Source of the DNA: Paraburkholderia sp. BCC1885
GTDB taxonomy: Bacteria > Pseudomonadota > Gammaproteobacteria > Burkholderiales > Burkholderiaceae
Assembly: GCF_900996235.1 (NCBI RefSeq)
Contig: NZ_CAAJGM010000077.1
Location: 1 to 64,000, forward strand
Reading direction: 5' to 3'
Length of the DNA stretch: 64,000 bases
Position numbers and translations under genes: made by a program. Shown here piece by piece: positions 8,868-18,775 of the stretch. Within the stretch, counting starts at the first letter, position 1. Each line of letters starts with the position of its first letter. The notes under the pieces were generated by a model. It saw nothing but the letters and a program-made list of their open reading frames with translations, had not been told where the DNA came from and searched no databases.

Positions 8868-9500
8868 TCACTTTCTTTTTCCCTGCTTCGATACCGACGC
8901 CAGATACAGCCGGACGAGTTCGCGCATTTCGGCCAGAAGAAGGGCCCGCACCGCGGGCTCTTCATTAGCAATGCCAACGACTCCCTTGAGTATTGGGATC
9001 AGCACAACAGCCATGATTTTGGCCTTTGCCGGATTCAAGCCGGGTACCGCCTCGCGCAGAATCTCCGCTATGGCGCCACGCATTACTTCGCGGAAGCGCG
9101 CGCGTTCATCGTCATTGCCGCCGCGTGCATCCACCAAAGAGATCGCGAAACTGCGCTGCGTCTGAAGCATCAGCATGAAGTCGACCAATGCGTCGGCCAC
9201 GCTGTCGAGTGTCATGTCGGGGACCTGCTGCGCCAGTTCGGCGAGGCCGCTCTTGACGTGCAGCATGTAACGCAGCAGCAGCGCGTCGGCGAGCGATTCC
9301 TTGGACGGGAAGAACCGGTAGAGCGAGCCGATTGCCGTGCCGGAGCGGGCGGCGATTTCGGTCATCGTAGCCGCGTCGTAGCCCTTTTCGGCGAACACTT
9401 CGACGGCGCTCTCCAGGATCGCGGCGACGCGCAGGCGTCCCTTTTCCCTTTTCGGTTCGGACGCGCGCGCGGTTTCTGCGATGGGCTTGGATGAGGGCAT
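8868..9500 (-). CDS. TetR-family transcriptional repressor
   Basis: Encodes 210 residues. The N-terminal TetR DNA-binding domain spans about residues 24-70: RVAAILESAVEVFAEKG, then TMTEIAARSGTAIGSLYRFF (the helix-turn-helix with the conserved Tyr-Phe pair). The C-terminal ligand domain is not assignable. It is divergent from a small membrane-protein gene starting at 9734. Two well-matched palindromes occur between the genes, one just in front of each start, with a third weaker copy between them, which is the arrangement expected of a repressor controlling itself and its neighbour. Confidence 0.92.
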   Translation of the reverse strand: MPSSKPIAETARASEPKREKGRLRVAAILESAVEVFAEKGYDAATMTEIAARSGTAIGSLYRFFPSKESLADALLLRYMLHVKSGLAELAQQVPDMTLDSVADALVDFMLMLQTQRSFAISLVDARGGNDDERARFREVMRGAIAEILREAVPGLNPAKAKIMAVVLIPILKGVVGIANEEPAVRALLLAEMRELVRLYLASVSKQGKRK

Positions 9501-9523
9501 GCTGATGGGCCGGTGTGCGAGGA

Positions 9524-9545
9524 TTTGATAGGTATTCCTCGCATA
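9524..9545. promoter_or_regulatory. Operator-like site in front of the TetR gene
   Basis: Reads TTTGAT-AGGTATTCCT-CGCATA. It matches the site at 9645-9666 (TTTGAG-AGGATATCCT-CGCAAA) at nearly every position and lies 24 bases before the TetR start codon. Shared sequence and location support binding by the TetR protein; this is inferred, not shown. Confidence 0.6.
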
Positions 9546-9641
9546 ATATCACGCTAGGGAAAGATCACAGATTCGCAAAATACATAGAGGAATAGCGGTG
9601 TCAAATTGTTGTCGTTGACATATGCGAGGGTGATCTCTACT

Positions 9642-9669
9642 ATATTTGAGAGGATATCCTCGCAAATAT
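9642..9669. promoter_or_regulatory. 28-bp near-perfect palindrome, probable TetR operator
   Basis: The centre GAGGATATCCTC is a perfect palindrome, and the flanks TATTTG / CAAATA continue it, giving 28 bases with a single unpaired position on each side (9649/9662). It lies 65 bases before the membrane-protein ATG. A weaker related site (TGCGAGG... to 9642, opposite orientation) begins at 9623. Confidence 0.65.
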
Positions 9670-9733
9670 GGGGGACACGGGGCGAACTCCCGCTCACGGT
9701 CTTTCGCTCAATCATCCACCCTGTCGAAAATCC

Positions 9734-10045
9734 ATGCACTTCCTCTCCTTGTTCTTTGTCGGCGCTTTCTTCTGCAACTGCGTTCCGCATCTGGTGGCGG
9801 GGTTGCAAGGCGCGCCGTTTCCGTCGCCGTTTGCCAAACCGCACGGCGTCGGCAATTCTCCGCCGCTCGTCAATTTTCTTTGGGGCGCGCTCAATCTGGT
9901 GATTGCTTTGGTCATCCTGACGCGCAATCCCATCACGCTCGGGGCCAATCTCGAATGTCTGTCGGTGGCGGTGGGGGTGCTCGTGCTTGGCGTCTTTATG
10001 TCGGTGCATTTCGGCAAGGTGCGGCGCGAGGGAATCTCCGCTTAA
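9734..10045 (+). CDS. Small inner-membrane protein of unknown function
   Basis: Encodes 103 residues from the ATG at 9734. Three hydrophobic segments are visible: residues 1-20 (MHFLSLFFVGAFFCN), about 43-62 (VNFLWGALNLVIALVIL), and about 74-93 (SVAVGVLVLGVFMSVHF). A short hydrophilic loop PFPSPFAKPHGVGNSPP lies between the first two. I recognise no characterised family. Its placement opposite a TetR gene with shared operators suggests it is the regulated target, as for small transport or stress membrane proteins, but nothing indicates a substrate. Confidence 0.75.
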   Translation: MHFLSLFFVGAFFCNCVPHLVAGLQGAPFPSPFAKPHGVGNSPPLVNFLWGALNLVIALVILTRNPITLGANLECLSVAVGVLVLGVFMSVHFGKVRREGISA

Positions 10046-10088
10046 GGTCCACCACGTACCGCCTGTCTCGTGCTGGCCCTACAGCGCG

Positions 10089-10116
10089 AGGCCGTTGCAG
10101 CCGGCTGCAACGGCCT
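10089..10116. repeat. Perfect 28-bp palindrome
   Basis: AGGCCGTTGCAGCC is followed at once by its exact reverse complement. It starts 44 bases after the stop of the small membrane-protein gene. As RNA it could fold into a 12-bp stem with a CCGG loop, so it may end that transcript, but no T-tract follows. A dispersed palindromic repeat or a protein site are alternatives. Confidence 0.7.
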
Positions 10117-10201
10117 GCTCCAGCCTTGCCGCTGGCCGGTTCACCGCGCCGTTCGCCTTTCCCACGCACTCGCGATCAATTAATACTTTTTTCGACCTAA
10201 T

Positions 10202-10228
10202 GACGTCATAAAAATATATTGGACGTCT
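10202..10228. promoter_or_regulatory. Paired GACGTC sites upstream of ilvD
   Basis: TGACGTCA (10202-10209) and a second GACGTC (10223-10228) are spaced 20 bases centre to centre, about two helical turns, separated by an AT-rich stretch. They lie 109-135 bases before the ilvD start in an otherwise AT-rich promoter zone; TACAAT at 10253-10258 could be a -10 element. A regulator binding here is an inference. Confidence 0.35.
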
Positions 10229-10336
10229 TACCGGCGCTCTCGCACTATTCGTACAATCCCCGCCTGAACCACGCGCACGACTGCTGGCCGCCGCCGCGGG
10301 AATCCACTATTCCAAGCCCCAATACAGAGGATAAAA

Positions 10337-12199
10337 ATGCCTGAATACCGTTCGCGAACTTCGACGCATGGCCGCAACATGGCCGGCGCCCGCGCCTTGT
10401 GGCGCGCCACCGGAATGAAGGACGGCGATTTCGGCAAGCCCATTATTGCGGTGGTCAACTCCTTCACCCAGTTCGTGCCGGGCCACGTGCATCTGCGCGA
10501 CCTGGGCGCGCTGGTCGCGAAGGAAATTGAAGCGGCTGGCGGCGTCGCCAAGGAATTCAACACTATCGCGGTGGACGACGGCATCGCCATGGGTCACGGC
10601 GGCATGCTGTACTCGCTGCCTTCGCGCGAGCTGATCGCCGACTCGGTGGAATACATGGTCAATGCGCATTGCGCCGACGCCATGGTCTGTATTTCCAATT
10701 GCGACAAGATCACCCCCGGCATGCTGATGGCCGCGATGCGCCTGAACATCCCCGTGGTGTTCGTGTCCGGCGGCCCGATGGAAGCGGGCAAGGTCAAGTC
10801 GCCGACGGACGGCCAGGTGATCGCCAAGATCGACCTGATCGACGCCATGATCAAGGCGGGCGACTCGCGCGTGAGCGACGCCGAAGTGGCGGAGATCGAG
10901 CGCAACGCCTGCCCGACGTGCGGTTCCTGCTCGGGCATGTTCACCGCGAACTCGATGAACTGCCTGACCGAAGCCATTGGCCTCGCGCTGCCGGGCAATG
11001 GCACGATCGTCGCCACGCACGCATGGCGCAAGAGCCTGTTCGAACAGGCCGGCCGTCTGGTCGTCGATCTGTGCCGCCGCTACTATCAGGAAGACGACGC
11101 GTCGGTCCTGCCGCGCAGCATCGCCAGCAAGCAGGCCTTCGAGAACGCGATGGCGCTCGACGTCGCCATGGGCGGCTCGACCAATACCGTGCTGCACCTG
11201 CTGGCCGCCGCGCAGGAAGGCGGGGTCGACTTCACGATGTCCGACATCGATCGCATCTCGCGCAAGGTGCCGTGCCTGTGCAAGGTCGCGCCCGCCACCG
11301 ACAAATTCCATATCGAAGACGTGCATCGTGCCGGCGGCATTCCCGGCATTCTCGGCGAGCTGGCGCGCGCGGACCTGCTGGATCTGTCGTGCGGCAACGT
11401 GCATAGCGGCACCCTGGGTGAGGCGATCGCCAAATGGGACATCGCCGGCGGCGCCGGTGAAGCGGCGCAGAAGCTGTTCCGCGCCGCGCCCGGCGGTATT
11501 CCGACCACGGTTGCATTCAGCCAGGAAGCGACCTTCGCGTCGCTCGATACCGATCGCAAGGCCGGCTGTATTCGCAGCAAGCAGAACGCGTATTCGAAAG
11601 ACGGCGGCCTCGCTGTGCTGTACGGCAATCTCGCGGAGAAGGGTTGCATCGTCAAGACGGCGGGCGTCGACGAATCGCAATGGATCTTCTCCGGCCGCGC
11701 GCGCGTCTTCGAAAGCCAGGACGATGCCGTCGAAGCGATTCTCGGCGACAAGGTGGTGGCGGGCGACGTCGTCGTGATCCGTTATGAAGGGCCGAAGGGT
11801 GGTCCGGGCATGCAGGAAATGCTGTACCCCACCTCGTATCTGAAATCCAAGGGGCTCGGCAAGTCTTGCGCACTGTTTACCGATGGCCGCTTCTCGGGCG
11901 GCTCGTCGGGGCTGGTGATCGGGCATGCGTCGCCGGAAGCGGCCGAAGGCGGCACGATCGGTCTGGTGGAAGAGGGCGATGTCATCGAGATCGATATTCC
12001 CAATCGCAAGATGCATCTCGCGGTGCCGGATGCGGAACTGGCGCGCCGTCGCGAGGCCATGAACGCGCGCGGCGCCGACGCGTGGCTGCCGGCGAGTCGC
12101 GAGCGCGTGGTGTCGCAGGCGTTGCAGGCCTATGCGGCATTGGCGACTTCCGCAGATCGCGGCGCGGTGCGCGATCTTTCGCAACTCAAGCGCAAGTAA
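10337..12199 (+). CDS. ilvD: Dihydroxy-acid dehydratase
   Basis: Encodes 620 residues, the usual length of the long IlvD class (E. coli 616). It dehydrates 2,3-dihydroxy-isovalerate and 2,3-dihydroxy-3-methylvalerate to the 2-keto acids in valine, leucine and isoleucine synthesis, in the cytosol. The iron-sulfur cysteines are present in [10 protein letters not shown] and [18 protein letters not shown]. The N-terminus [20 protein letters not shown] and [19 protein letters not shown] near the C-terminus are also standard. A CAGAGG ribosome binding site precedes the ATG. It stands alone as a single gene with its own terminator; none of the other branched-chain genes is nearby. Confidence 0.98.
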   Translation: MPEYRSRTSTHGRNMAGARALWRATGMKDGDFGKPIIAVVNSFTQFVPGHVHLRDLGALVAKEIEAAGGVAKEFNTIAVDDGIAMGHGGMLYSLPSRELIADSVEYMVNAHCADAMVCISNCDKITPGMLMAAMRLNIPVVFVSGGPMEAGKVKSPTDGQVIAKIDLIDAMIKAGDSRVSDAEVAEIERNACPTCGSCSGMFTANSMNCLTEAIGLALPGNGTIVATHAWRKSLFEQAGRLVVDLCRRYYQEDDASVLPRSIASKQAFENAMALDVAMGGSTNTVLHLLAAAQEGGVDFTMSDIDRISRKVPCLCKVAPATDKFHIEDVHRAGGIPGILGELARADLLDLSCGNVHSGTLGEAIAKWDIAGGAGEAAQKLFRAAPGGIPTTVAFSQEATFASLDTDRKAGCIRSKQNAYSKDGGLAVLYGNLAEKGCIVKTAGVDESQWIFSGRARVFESQDDAVEAILGDKVVAGDVVVIRYEGPKGGPGMQEMLYPTSYLKSKGLGKSCALFTDGRFSGGSSGLVIGHASPEAAEGGTIGLVEEGDVIEIDIPNRKMHLAVPDAELARRREAMNARGADAWLPASRERVVSQALQAYAALATSADRGAVRDLSQLKRK

Positions 12200-12241
12200 A
12201 AGCCCCAACAAGCGCCGCTGAAATTCAAGCGCGCATCAAGC

Positions 12242-12282
12242 AAAACGGCCCTGCCGCCACGAGGCGAGCAGGGCCGTTTTTT
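12242..12282 (+). terminator. Rho-independent terminator of ilvD, probably bidirectional
   Basis: A 13-bp perfect stem (AAAACGGCCCTGC / GCAGGGCCGTTTT) with a 13-base loop is followed by a T-run. Because the stem starts with an A-run, it also works on the opposite strand, where the TonB receptor gene ends 27 bases away. Confidence 0.92.
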
Positions 12283-12308
12283 ATCGACCCGCTAAAACGC
12301 TAAAGACT

Positions 12309-14567
12309 TCAGAAATTGCCGTGCAGGTTCACAAATGCGCTCAGCGGCTGACCCACGTAAGCGCCCGCGGCATTCGCCGCGACGAAATAGCGCCGGTCGC
12401 CGATGTTGTGAACATTCACGTCGATCCCCCACCTGCGCGTCTCATAGCCGGCTGCCGCATTGACGATCACATACGACGGAATCGAATTGACGTTGGTGAT
12501 GTCGCTATAGCTCTTCGCCTCGTAATTCACGCCCGCGCCGACGTGAAACCCCGGCATGCCCGCGATCGAGAAATCATAAGTTGTCCAAAGATTTGCCATA
12601 TACGCCGGCGCGCCTTGCGGATGGTTGCCCACCGACGTGATGCCTTGCGGGTTATCCGTGATCACCGCGTGCTGCGCCGTCACGTTGGCGAGCACATGCC
12701 AATGGTCGGTGAGCGCCGCGTCGATGGATGCCTCGCCGCCTTTGGTCCTCTGACTGTCGAACACCACCGACTCCACCCCGTTGAGCGTGACCGCCGCCGC
12801 GACGTTATCGCGCGAGACGTCGAACACGGCCGTATTCAGCACGACGCGGTCCTGGAGGAACGAGAACTTGATGCCCGCTTCATACTGCAGCGCCGACTCC
12901 GGTGCACCGATACCGTCCTGCGCGTTTTCGGAATTGAAGTTGGTCAGATAGCTCTTCGACACGCCGAAATAAGGCGACATCCACGGCAGCAGCTTGTACA
13001 GCGCGCCGAAATTCCAGCTGACAGGCGCGTTGTTTTGCGTTTGTCTGACACCGGCGAGCAACGGCTGGCCATTGGAGTTGAACGCGCCCGGAACCGAGAT
13101 CGCCGGCGTCAGCGACGTATCCCACCAGTCCTGCCGAATGCCTGCGCGAATCTTCAGCTTGTCGGTCACGTCGATCTGATCGGTGGCGTACAGGCTGTAG
13201 TAATTCGCCACCATGTGATCGTCGTCGCACGAATGCTTGGCGTCGCACAGGAAGGTCAGGCCGGCGAGAGACTTCTCCGGCGGCACCGGCGAAAAGGCGT
13301 CGGGGATGTTCGGCAGATCGGCGGTGCTGCGCGTCGTATCGATGGTCTGATGCTGGTATTCGAAGCCCGTCAGCAGCGTATGGCCGACGCTTCCGGTTGC
13401 AAAACGCCAGACCGGCTCAAGTTGATAGTCGAAGCTGTTGTCGTTGTCGTCCTGCTCGCGCAACTGCCGCCCGACCACCTCATCGCCGACGATCTTCGTG
13501 TTGGTGCTGTCGCCGTTGCCCAGCACGTCGAGGGTGCGGTGCAGATAGGAGAAGCGGTTGTTGATCGTCAGGAAGTCGTTGATCTTCCAGGCGTCCGAGA
13601 TCGTCGGACGAACGTAGTTCTCGTTGGCGAACGCAAACGGCGTCGAGTATTTCGAGTTGATCGACACGTCGTTGATGGGCGTGCCGTGGAAATAGATCAG
13701 GCCATACGAGTCGGGCGTTTCATGCGTCTGCCGCAGATCGAGCGCGAAATCGATCGTATGGTTGCCCAGTTGCCATTGGAATGCCGGGCGGATTTCGTCG
13801 TCGCGGCTGTACAGGTCACGGAAACCGTCGGCGCGCGAAAACGTCGCGTCCACGCGATAGTTGAGTCCTGCAATGCCAGTGGGACCGGTGATGTAGTCGC
13901 TGTTCGAGACGGTGCCGTATGAGCCTGTCTCAAGGCTTGCACCGACATGAAACTCCGGCGACGGCGTGTAGTGGACGAGGTTGATGGTGCCGCCCGGCGG
14001 CCCGCTGCCGAACAGCGCGGAACCCGGGCCTTCGAGAATCTCGACGCGCTCGACGCCGTTCAGCGAATGCGAGATGCCGCCGAGCAGATCGCCGTCGGAG
14101 AAGCCGTCCTCGTAGATTTGCGCATTCAGGCCGCGAATCAGAAAGTGATCGTAATAGCCCTTGCTGTCCTGGCCGCCCACATTGATGCCGCTTGCATTGC
14201 TGACGCTGTCACGCAGCATCGTCGCGCCCTGTTCGGACAGCAGCGCGCGCGGGATCACCTGCACGTTCGACGGCAGGTCCTGCAGCTTCGTGCCGGTCTT
14301 GCTGGAACTGGCGGTCTGTTTCGGATCGTTGATGTTGTCGTTGCCGCCATACGGACCATAGGGCGCTTTGCCTTCCACCTTGAGCGCCGGCAGCGTAATG
14401 CCCGGCGCCGCGCCCGGCGAATTCTGCTGCGTATCCTGCGGCTGGACGGCCTGCTGCGCCAGCGCGGGCTTCGCGGATGTCAATACCGCCAGAGATAGCA
14501 TCGTGCCGCCGACGTATTTGCATACCTCGGACCGGCACACCGTCTGTCGGCTCCCTTTGTCGCTCAT
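12309..14567 (-). CDS. TonB-dependent siderophore receptor
   Basis: Encodes 752 residues from the ATG at 14565-14567, which has an AAGGGG ribosome binding site. The export signal is long (KYVGGTMLSLAVLTSAKPALAQQ). The plug domain (about residues 80-190) shows QDLPSNVQVIPRALL, the VSNASGINVGG strand, FLIRGLNAQIYEDG, and VERVEILEGPGSALFGSG, all typical of FhuE/FpvA-like ferric-siderophore receptors. The rest is a 22-strand barrel ending in an aromatic residue (NLHGNF). It lacks an N-terminal signalling extension, so no sigma/anti-sigma coupling is expected. A Fur-box-like site lies upstream. The siderophore is not identifiable; no biosynthesis genes are adjacent. Confidence 0.94.
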   Translation of the reverse strand: MSDKGSRQTVCRSEVCKYVGGTMLSLAVLTSAKPALAQQAVQPQDTQQNSPGAAPGITLPALKVEGKAPYGPYGGNDNINDPKQTASSSKTGTKLQDLPSNVQVIPRALLSEQGATMLRDSVSNASGINVGGQDSKGYYDHFLIRGLNAQIYEDGFSDGDLLGGISHSLNGVERVEILEGPGSALFGSGPPGGTINLVHYTPSPEFHVGASLETGSYGTVSNSDYITGPTGIAGLNYRVDATFSRADGFRDLYSRDDEIRPAFQWQLGNHTIDFALDLRQTHETPDSYGLIYFHGTPINDVSINSKYSTPFAFANENYVRPTISDAWKINDFLTINNRFSYLHRTLDVLGNGDSTNTKIVGDEVVGRQLREQDDNDNSFDYQLEPVWRFATGSVGHTLLTGFEYQHQTIDTTRSTADLPNIPDAFSPVPPEKSLAGLTFLCDAKHSCDDDHMVANYYSLYATDQIDVTDKLKIRAGIRQDWWDTSLTPAISVPGAFNSNGQPLLAGVRQTQNNAPVSWNFGALYKLLPWMSPYFGVSKSYLTNFNSENAQDGIGAPESALQYEAGIKFSFLQDRVVLNTAVFDVSRDNVAAAVTLNGVESVVFDSQRTKGGEASIDAALTDHWHVLANVTAQHAVITDNPQGITSVGNHPQGAPAYMANLWTTYDFSIAGMPGFHVGAGVNYEAKSYSDITNVNSIPSYVIVNAAAGYETRRWGIDVNVHNIGDRRYFVAANAAGAYVGQPLSAFVNLHGNF

Positions 14568-14682
14568 CGTGATTCCCCTTCGTCTTCTCATGACAGATTG
14601 CTTACTGTTTTCACAGGAGGCGACAGTCGTTGGCATTGACTCGTCCGCCGCAATTCCGTGGTCTCGTTGCGTTAATGCAAAT

Positions 14683-14701
14683 CAAAGTGATTCTCATTAA
14701 C
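14683..14701 (-). promoter_or_regulatory. Fur-box-like site upstream of the TonB receptor
   Basis: On the receptor's strand this reads GTTAATGAGAATCACTTTG and agrees with the 19-base Fur consensus at 14 positions, including the AATGA.AATCA core. It lies about 115 bases before the receptor start. This fits iron repression of the receptor, as is general for the family. Confidence 0.7.
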
Positions 14702-14850
14702 GAGTGAGCAAACGAAGGGTGGGAGGGGTTTATTCCAGCCGAAGTGAAATTTTTTTCACGAAGGGGGATCCGGCGCGGTGGCATCTCGAAATAACCTTTC
14801 GGGGTGAAAGGTTGCATTTGTCATCTGCCGCACGATAAAATCGCGCCTGC

Positions 14851-14958
14851 TCATTGGGGAGTAGCCGCCTCGAACGCGACGTTCGAGGGCGCACGTCAAC
14901 ATGCTTGGCAAGTCGCAAGACTTGCCATGGCGTACGCAGCCAAATGCCTGGCAAGACC
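14851..14958 (+). promoter_or_regulatory. yybP-ykoY-type manganese riboswitch candidate
   Basis: The 5' conserved box GGGGAGTAGCC (14856-14866) and the 3' box CGTACGCAGCC (14931-14941) of this riboswitch class are both present. Between them are two exact hairpins: CCTCGAAC/GTTCGAGG (14868-14888) and GGCAAGTC-GCAA-GACTTGCC (14907-14926). The class senses Mn2+ and typically controls manganese exporters, including UPF0016/GDT1 proteins, which is exactly the gene that follows. Identification is by eye from conserved boxes and context. Confidence 0.82.
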
Positions 14959-15005
14959 GATGACACGCATTCCGACCTAACCGGGTCGCCGGAATGCGCG
15001 TCATC
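14959..15005 (+). promoter_or_regulatory. Long hairpin, likely expression platform of the riboswitch
   Basis: GATGACACGCATTCC pairs with GGAATGCGCGTCATC (one mismatch), and GACC/GGTC extend the stem inside. No T-run follows. It ends 34 bases before the exporter start, so it may act on transcription or translation in a ligand-dependent way; the mechanism cannot be read from the sequence. Confidence 0.55.
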
Positions 15006-15039
15006 GCGTGATGTCAGCGCGGCCCGGGTACAAGATTCC

Positions 15040-15630
15040 ATGCAATCCTTTCTCGTTTCGACCAGCGTTGTTGGTCTCGCTGAAATCGGCGATAAAACAC
15101 AGCTACTTTCGCTTGTGTTGGCTGCACGGTATCGCAAGCCCATTCCCATCGTTCTTGGCGTACTCGCTGCAACACTGATCAACCACGCGGCATCCGGCGC
15201 ATTGGGGGCATGGCTCGCGAGCGTCCTGAGCCCGGGCATTCTGAATTGGGCCGTGGTGGCGTCGTTCGCGGTGATGGCGGTGTGGATCCTGGTTCCGGAC
15301 AAGCTGGACGATGCCGACGCGGCCGAGACGAAGAACACGCTGGGCGTGTTCGGCACGACGGCGGTGACGTTTTTTCTCGCCGAGATGGGCGACAAAACGC
15401 AGATCGTCACCATTGCGCTGGCTGCGCGATTTCATGATTTCTTCGGCGTCGTGGCAGGCACGACGCTGGGCATGATGCTGGCGAACGTGCCGGTCATCTA
15501 CCTTGGACACAAGTTCGCCGATCGCCTGCCGACCAGAGCCGTGCACGTTCTCGCGGCGATCATCTTCGTGGTGCTCGGTGGACTCGCGCTGCGCACGGCG
15601 CTTTATCCGCAAGCGCATCCGCTGATTTGA
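15040..15630 (+). CDS. GDT1/UPF0016 (TMEM165-family) manganese exporter
   Basis: Encodes 196 residues from the ATG at 15040; the frame extends upstream, but that part is the riboswitch leader. It contains the duplicated family signature E-x-G-D-K-T twice: E15-IGDKT and E115-MGDKT, each at the start of a three-helix half, giving six membrane segments. TMEM165/Gdt1 homologues exchange Mn2+ or Ca2+ for protons, and bacterial members export excess Mn2+. The upstream yybP-ykoY-type riboswitch supports induction by manganese. Cytoplasmic membrane. The gene is isolated: the TonB receptor is divergent and the next gene convergent. Confidence 0.93.
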   Translation: MQSFLVSTSVVGLAEIGDKTQLLSLVLAARYRKPIPIVLGVLAATLINHAASGALGAWLASVLSPGILNWAVVASFAVMAVWILVPDKLDDADAAETKNTLGVFGTTAVTFFLAEMGDKTQIVTIALAARFHDFFGVVAGTTLGMMLANVPVIYLGHKFADRLPTRAVHVLAAIIFVVLGGLALRTALYPQAHPLI

Positions 15631-15714
15631 TGCGCGTGGTCGCGCAGCGGCGCGCCATCGCAAGCGCAGTGCCGGTGAAGATTCAGTAGCCGGCGGCCGG
15701 CCATTTTCAGCAAA

Positions 15715-16368
15715 TTACGCGTCGCTGGCGATAGGCGCTTCGAGCAGGCAACCGAATTCGCTTGCGAACTCCACGGACACGCGAGCATGCACTGCGCCCT
15801 GTTTGTCGAAGAACCGCTGGGTACCGCTTAGCGTGAAGACACCTTCATGCCAGATGTTCGGATGAATGTAGAGACCCTGCTGGCCGTCGAAGCGAAAGCA
15901 CACGAATTTCTCCGGAGTGATGTCGTCTCCGGGTAACGCCAGGGGGACATAGAAGGGACGCGGGTCGAGCGGGAAAAAGAGTTGGCCGCCGTCCGGATGA
16001 TAGTTAGCATGCCAAAGCAACATGCGCTTCGGCGTATCCGGATTGTCTTCGCGCGCGGTTTCGGGCTGCGTGGCGTAGGCCAGCACGTAATGGCCGCCTA
16101 CCGCTTCGTTGCGGCCGTAAAGAATGTCGCCGTGCCATTCGCTGACGAATACACCTTCGGTCGTGCCCGCCTGGTCGCCGGTATCGGCGTCGATGGGTCT
16201 TGATCCCTGCGCCGGCCACCGGACGATTTCGACGGCGCATTCGTTCGGGTCGGCGACGAGCTTGCCATAGCCTTCGAGCGTCGACGGCGTGGCGTCGACC
16301 ACCGGCATCGTGACGCGTCGAAGGCCGGCGGGAAGGGCGGGGTTGAGGTAATCGATCGGTTCGGACAT
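15715..16368 (-). CDS. Ureidoglycolate lyase-like protein
   Basis: Encodes 217 residues with the AllA/ureidoglycolate lyase fold features: a beta-rich single domain with EWHGDILYGRNEAVGG near the middle, FFPLDPRPFYVPLALPGDD, and GLYIHPNIWHEGVF, which supplies cupin-like His residues near the active site. True AllA enzymes are about 160-170 residues and cleave ureidoglycolate in purine/allantoin breakdown. This one is longer, and no other allantoin gene is present. It lies 81 bases downstream of dgdA on the same strand, so it is probably transcribed with it and may act on a different carbamoyl or hydroxy-acid substrate. Exact reaction unsure. Confidence 0.78.
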   Translation of the reverse strand: MSEPIDYLNPALPAGLRRVTMPVVDATPSTLEGYGKLVADPNECAVEIVRWPAQGSRPIDADTGDQAGTTEGVFVSEWHGDILYGRNEAVGGHYVLAYATQPETAREDNPDTPKRMLLWHANYHPDGGQLFFPLDPRPFYVPLALPGDDITPEKFVCFRFDGQQGLYIHPNIWHEGVFTLSGTQRFFDKQGAVHARVSVEFASEFGCLLEAPIASDA

Positions 16369-16449
16369 GCGGGCATTTTATACGACTCGGGCACTCTTCG
16401 AACGCGGCGGCGCCACCGCCGCCGTGCCGCCAACGTGCTGCCGCCGTAG

Positions 16450-17790
<1,341 letters not shown>

Positions 17791-17829
17791 CTAGATGGCT
17801 CTCTGCTTTCATAGAATCGAATACTTCTT

Positions 17830-18714
17830 ATGGAAGATAGAAATGGATCTAATACCTTGAGCCTTTCACTCGAAATCGACCTGCTGCGCTCTTTTGTCGT
17901 CATCGCCGATGTCCGCGCGCTAAGCCGGGCGGCGAGCCGGATTGGCCGCACCCAGTCCGCGCTGAGCCAGCAGATGAAACGCCTCGAAGAGATCGTCGAT
18001 CAGCCGCTCTTTCAGCGCACCGGCCGTGGCGTGGTGCTGACGAATCCCGGCGAACGCCTGTTGATCCATGCCCACCGCATTCTGCGCATGCACGACGAGG
18101 CGATGGCCGATCTGTCGGGGAAGGGACTTTCGGGGACGATCCGCTTCGGCTGTCCGGACGACTACGCCGCGGTATTTCTGCCGCATTTGCTGCGGCAGTT
18201 CTCGAGCCAGCACCCGCATGCCCTGGTGGAGGTCATGTGCGCGCCCACGCCGCGCCTGCTCGAACAACTGGCGATGCATGCACTGGATCTCGCCATGATC
18301 TCGGTGCCGGAGGATGCGCCGGACGACGGCGTCATCCGCCGCGAGCCGCTGGTATGGGTGGGCTACCCGGGGCTCGATTCCGCGCACTTCGATCCCTTGC
18401 CGCTGGCGCTTTCCGATCCGGATACGCTCGATCACGTCGCGGCCTGCGAGGCGCTGCAACGTGCGGGGCGCGCCTACCGCGTCGCCTGCGCGAGCAGTAG
18501 CCTCGCCGGCCTTACGGCGCTGGTCCGGTCAGGGCAGGCTTTTGCGGTGATCACGCAGACGGCCGTGGCGGCGGATCTCGCCATTCTCAACGGCGATCCC
18601 GCGTTGCCGCCGTTGCCAACCATCGGCATTACGCTGAAGTTCGAGCGGGCGCATCCTTCGCATCTGACCAAGGTGTTCGCGGAACACATCAGATCGACGC
18701 TGCCATTGTTATGA
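17830..18714 (+). CDS. dgdR: LysR-type regulator of dgdA
   Basis: Encodes 294 residues. The winged helix occupies about residues 15-75 (LLRSFVVIADVRALSRAASR, then RTQSALSQQMKRLEE). The effector domain starts at GTIRFGCPDDYA and continues through APTPRLLEQL. It is divergent from dgdA across 78 bases, the arrangement described for DgdR, which represses dgdA until a dialkylglycine is present. The intergenic stretch around 17808-17835 has an imperfect dyad (TTCATAGAA ... TTCTTATGGAA) that could be its binding site. The assignment rests on synteny with a decarboxylase that itself is very well matched. Confidence 0.9.
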   Translation: MEDRNGSNTLSLSLEIDLLRSFVVIADVRALSRAASRIGRTQSALSQQMKRLEEIVDQPLFQRTGRGVVLTNPGERLLIHAHRILRMHDEAMADLSGKGLSGTIRFGCPDDYAAVFLPHLLRQFSSQHPHALVEVMCAPTPRLLEQLAMHALDLAMISVPEDAPDDGVIRREPLVWVGYPGLDSAHFDPLPLALSDPDTLDHVAACEALQRAGRAYRVACASSSLAGLTALVRSGQAFAVITQTAVAADLAILNGDPALPPLPTIGITLKFERAHPSHLTKVFAEHIRSTLPLL

Positions 18715-18775
18715 CGTGCGCCGCGCGGCGCGCGTGGGTACGACGAACGACGGGCAGGTCGGTCACGCCGCGTCT

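Noticed and set aside
10307..12211. 634-codon frame antisense to ilvD
   Set aside because: It mirrors a textbook ilvD gene; long antisense frames are expected in high-GC coding DNA. No start signal or family pattern.
12321..13922. 533-codon frame antisense to the TonB receptor
   Set aside because: His/Arg/Val-rich translation with no family features, a shadow of the receptor gene.
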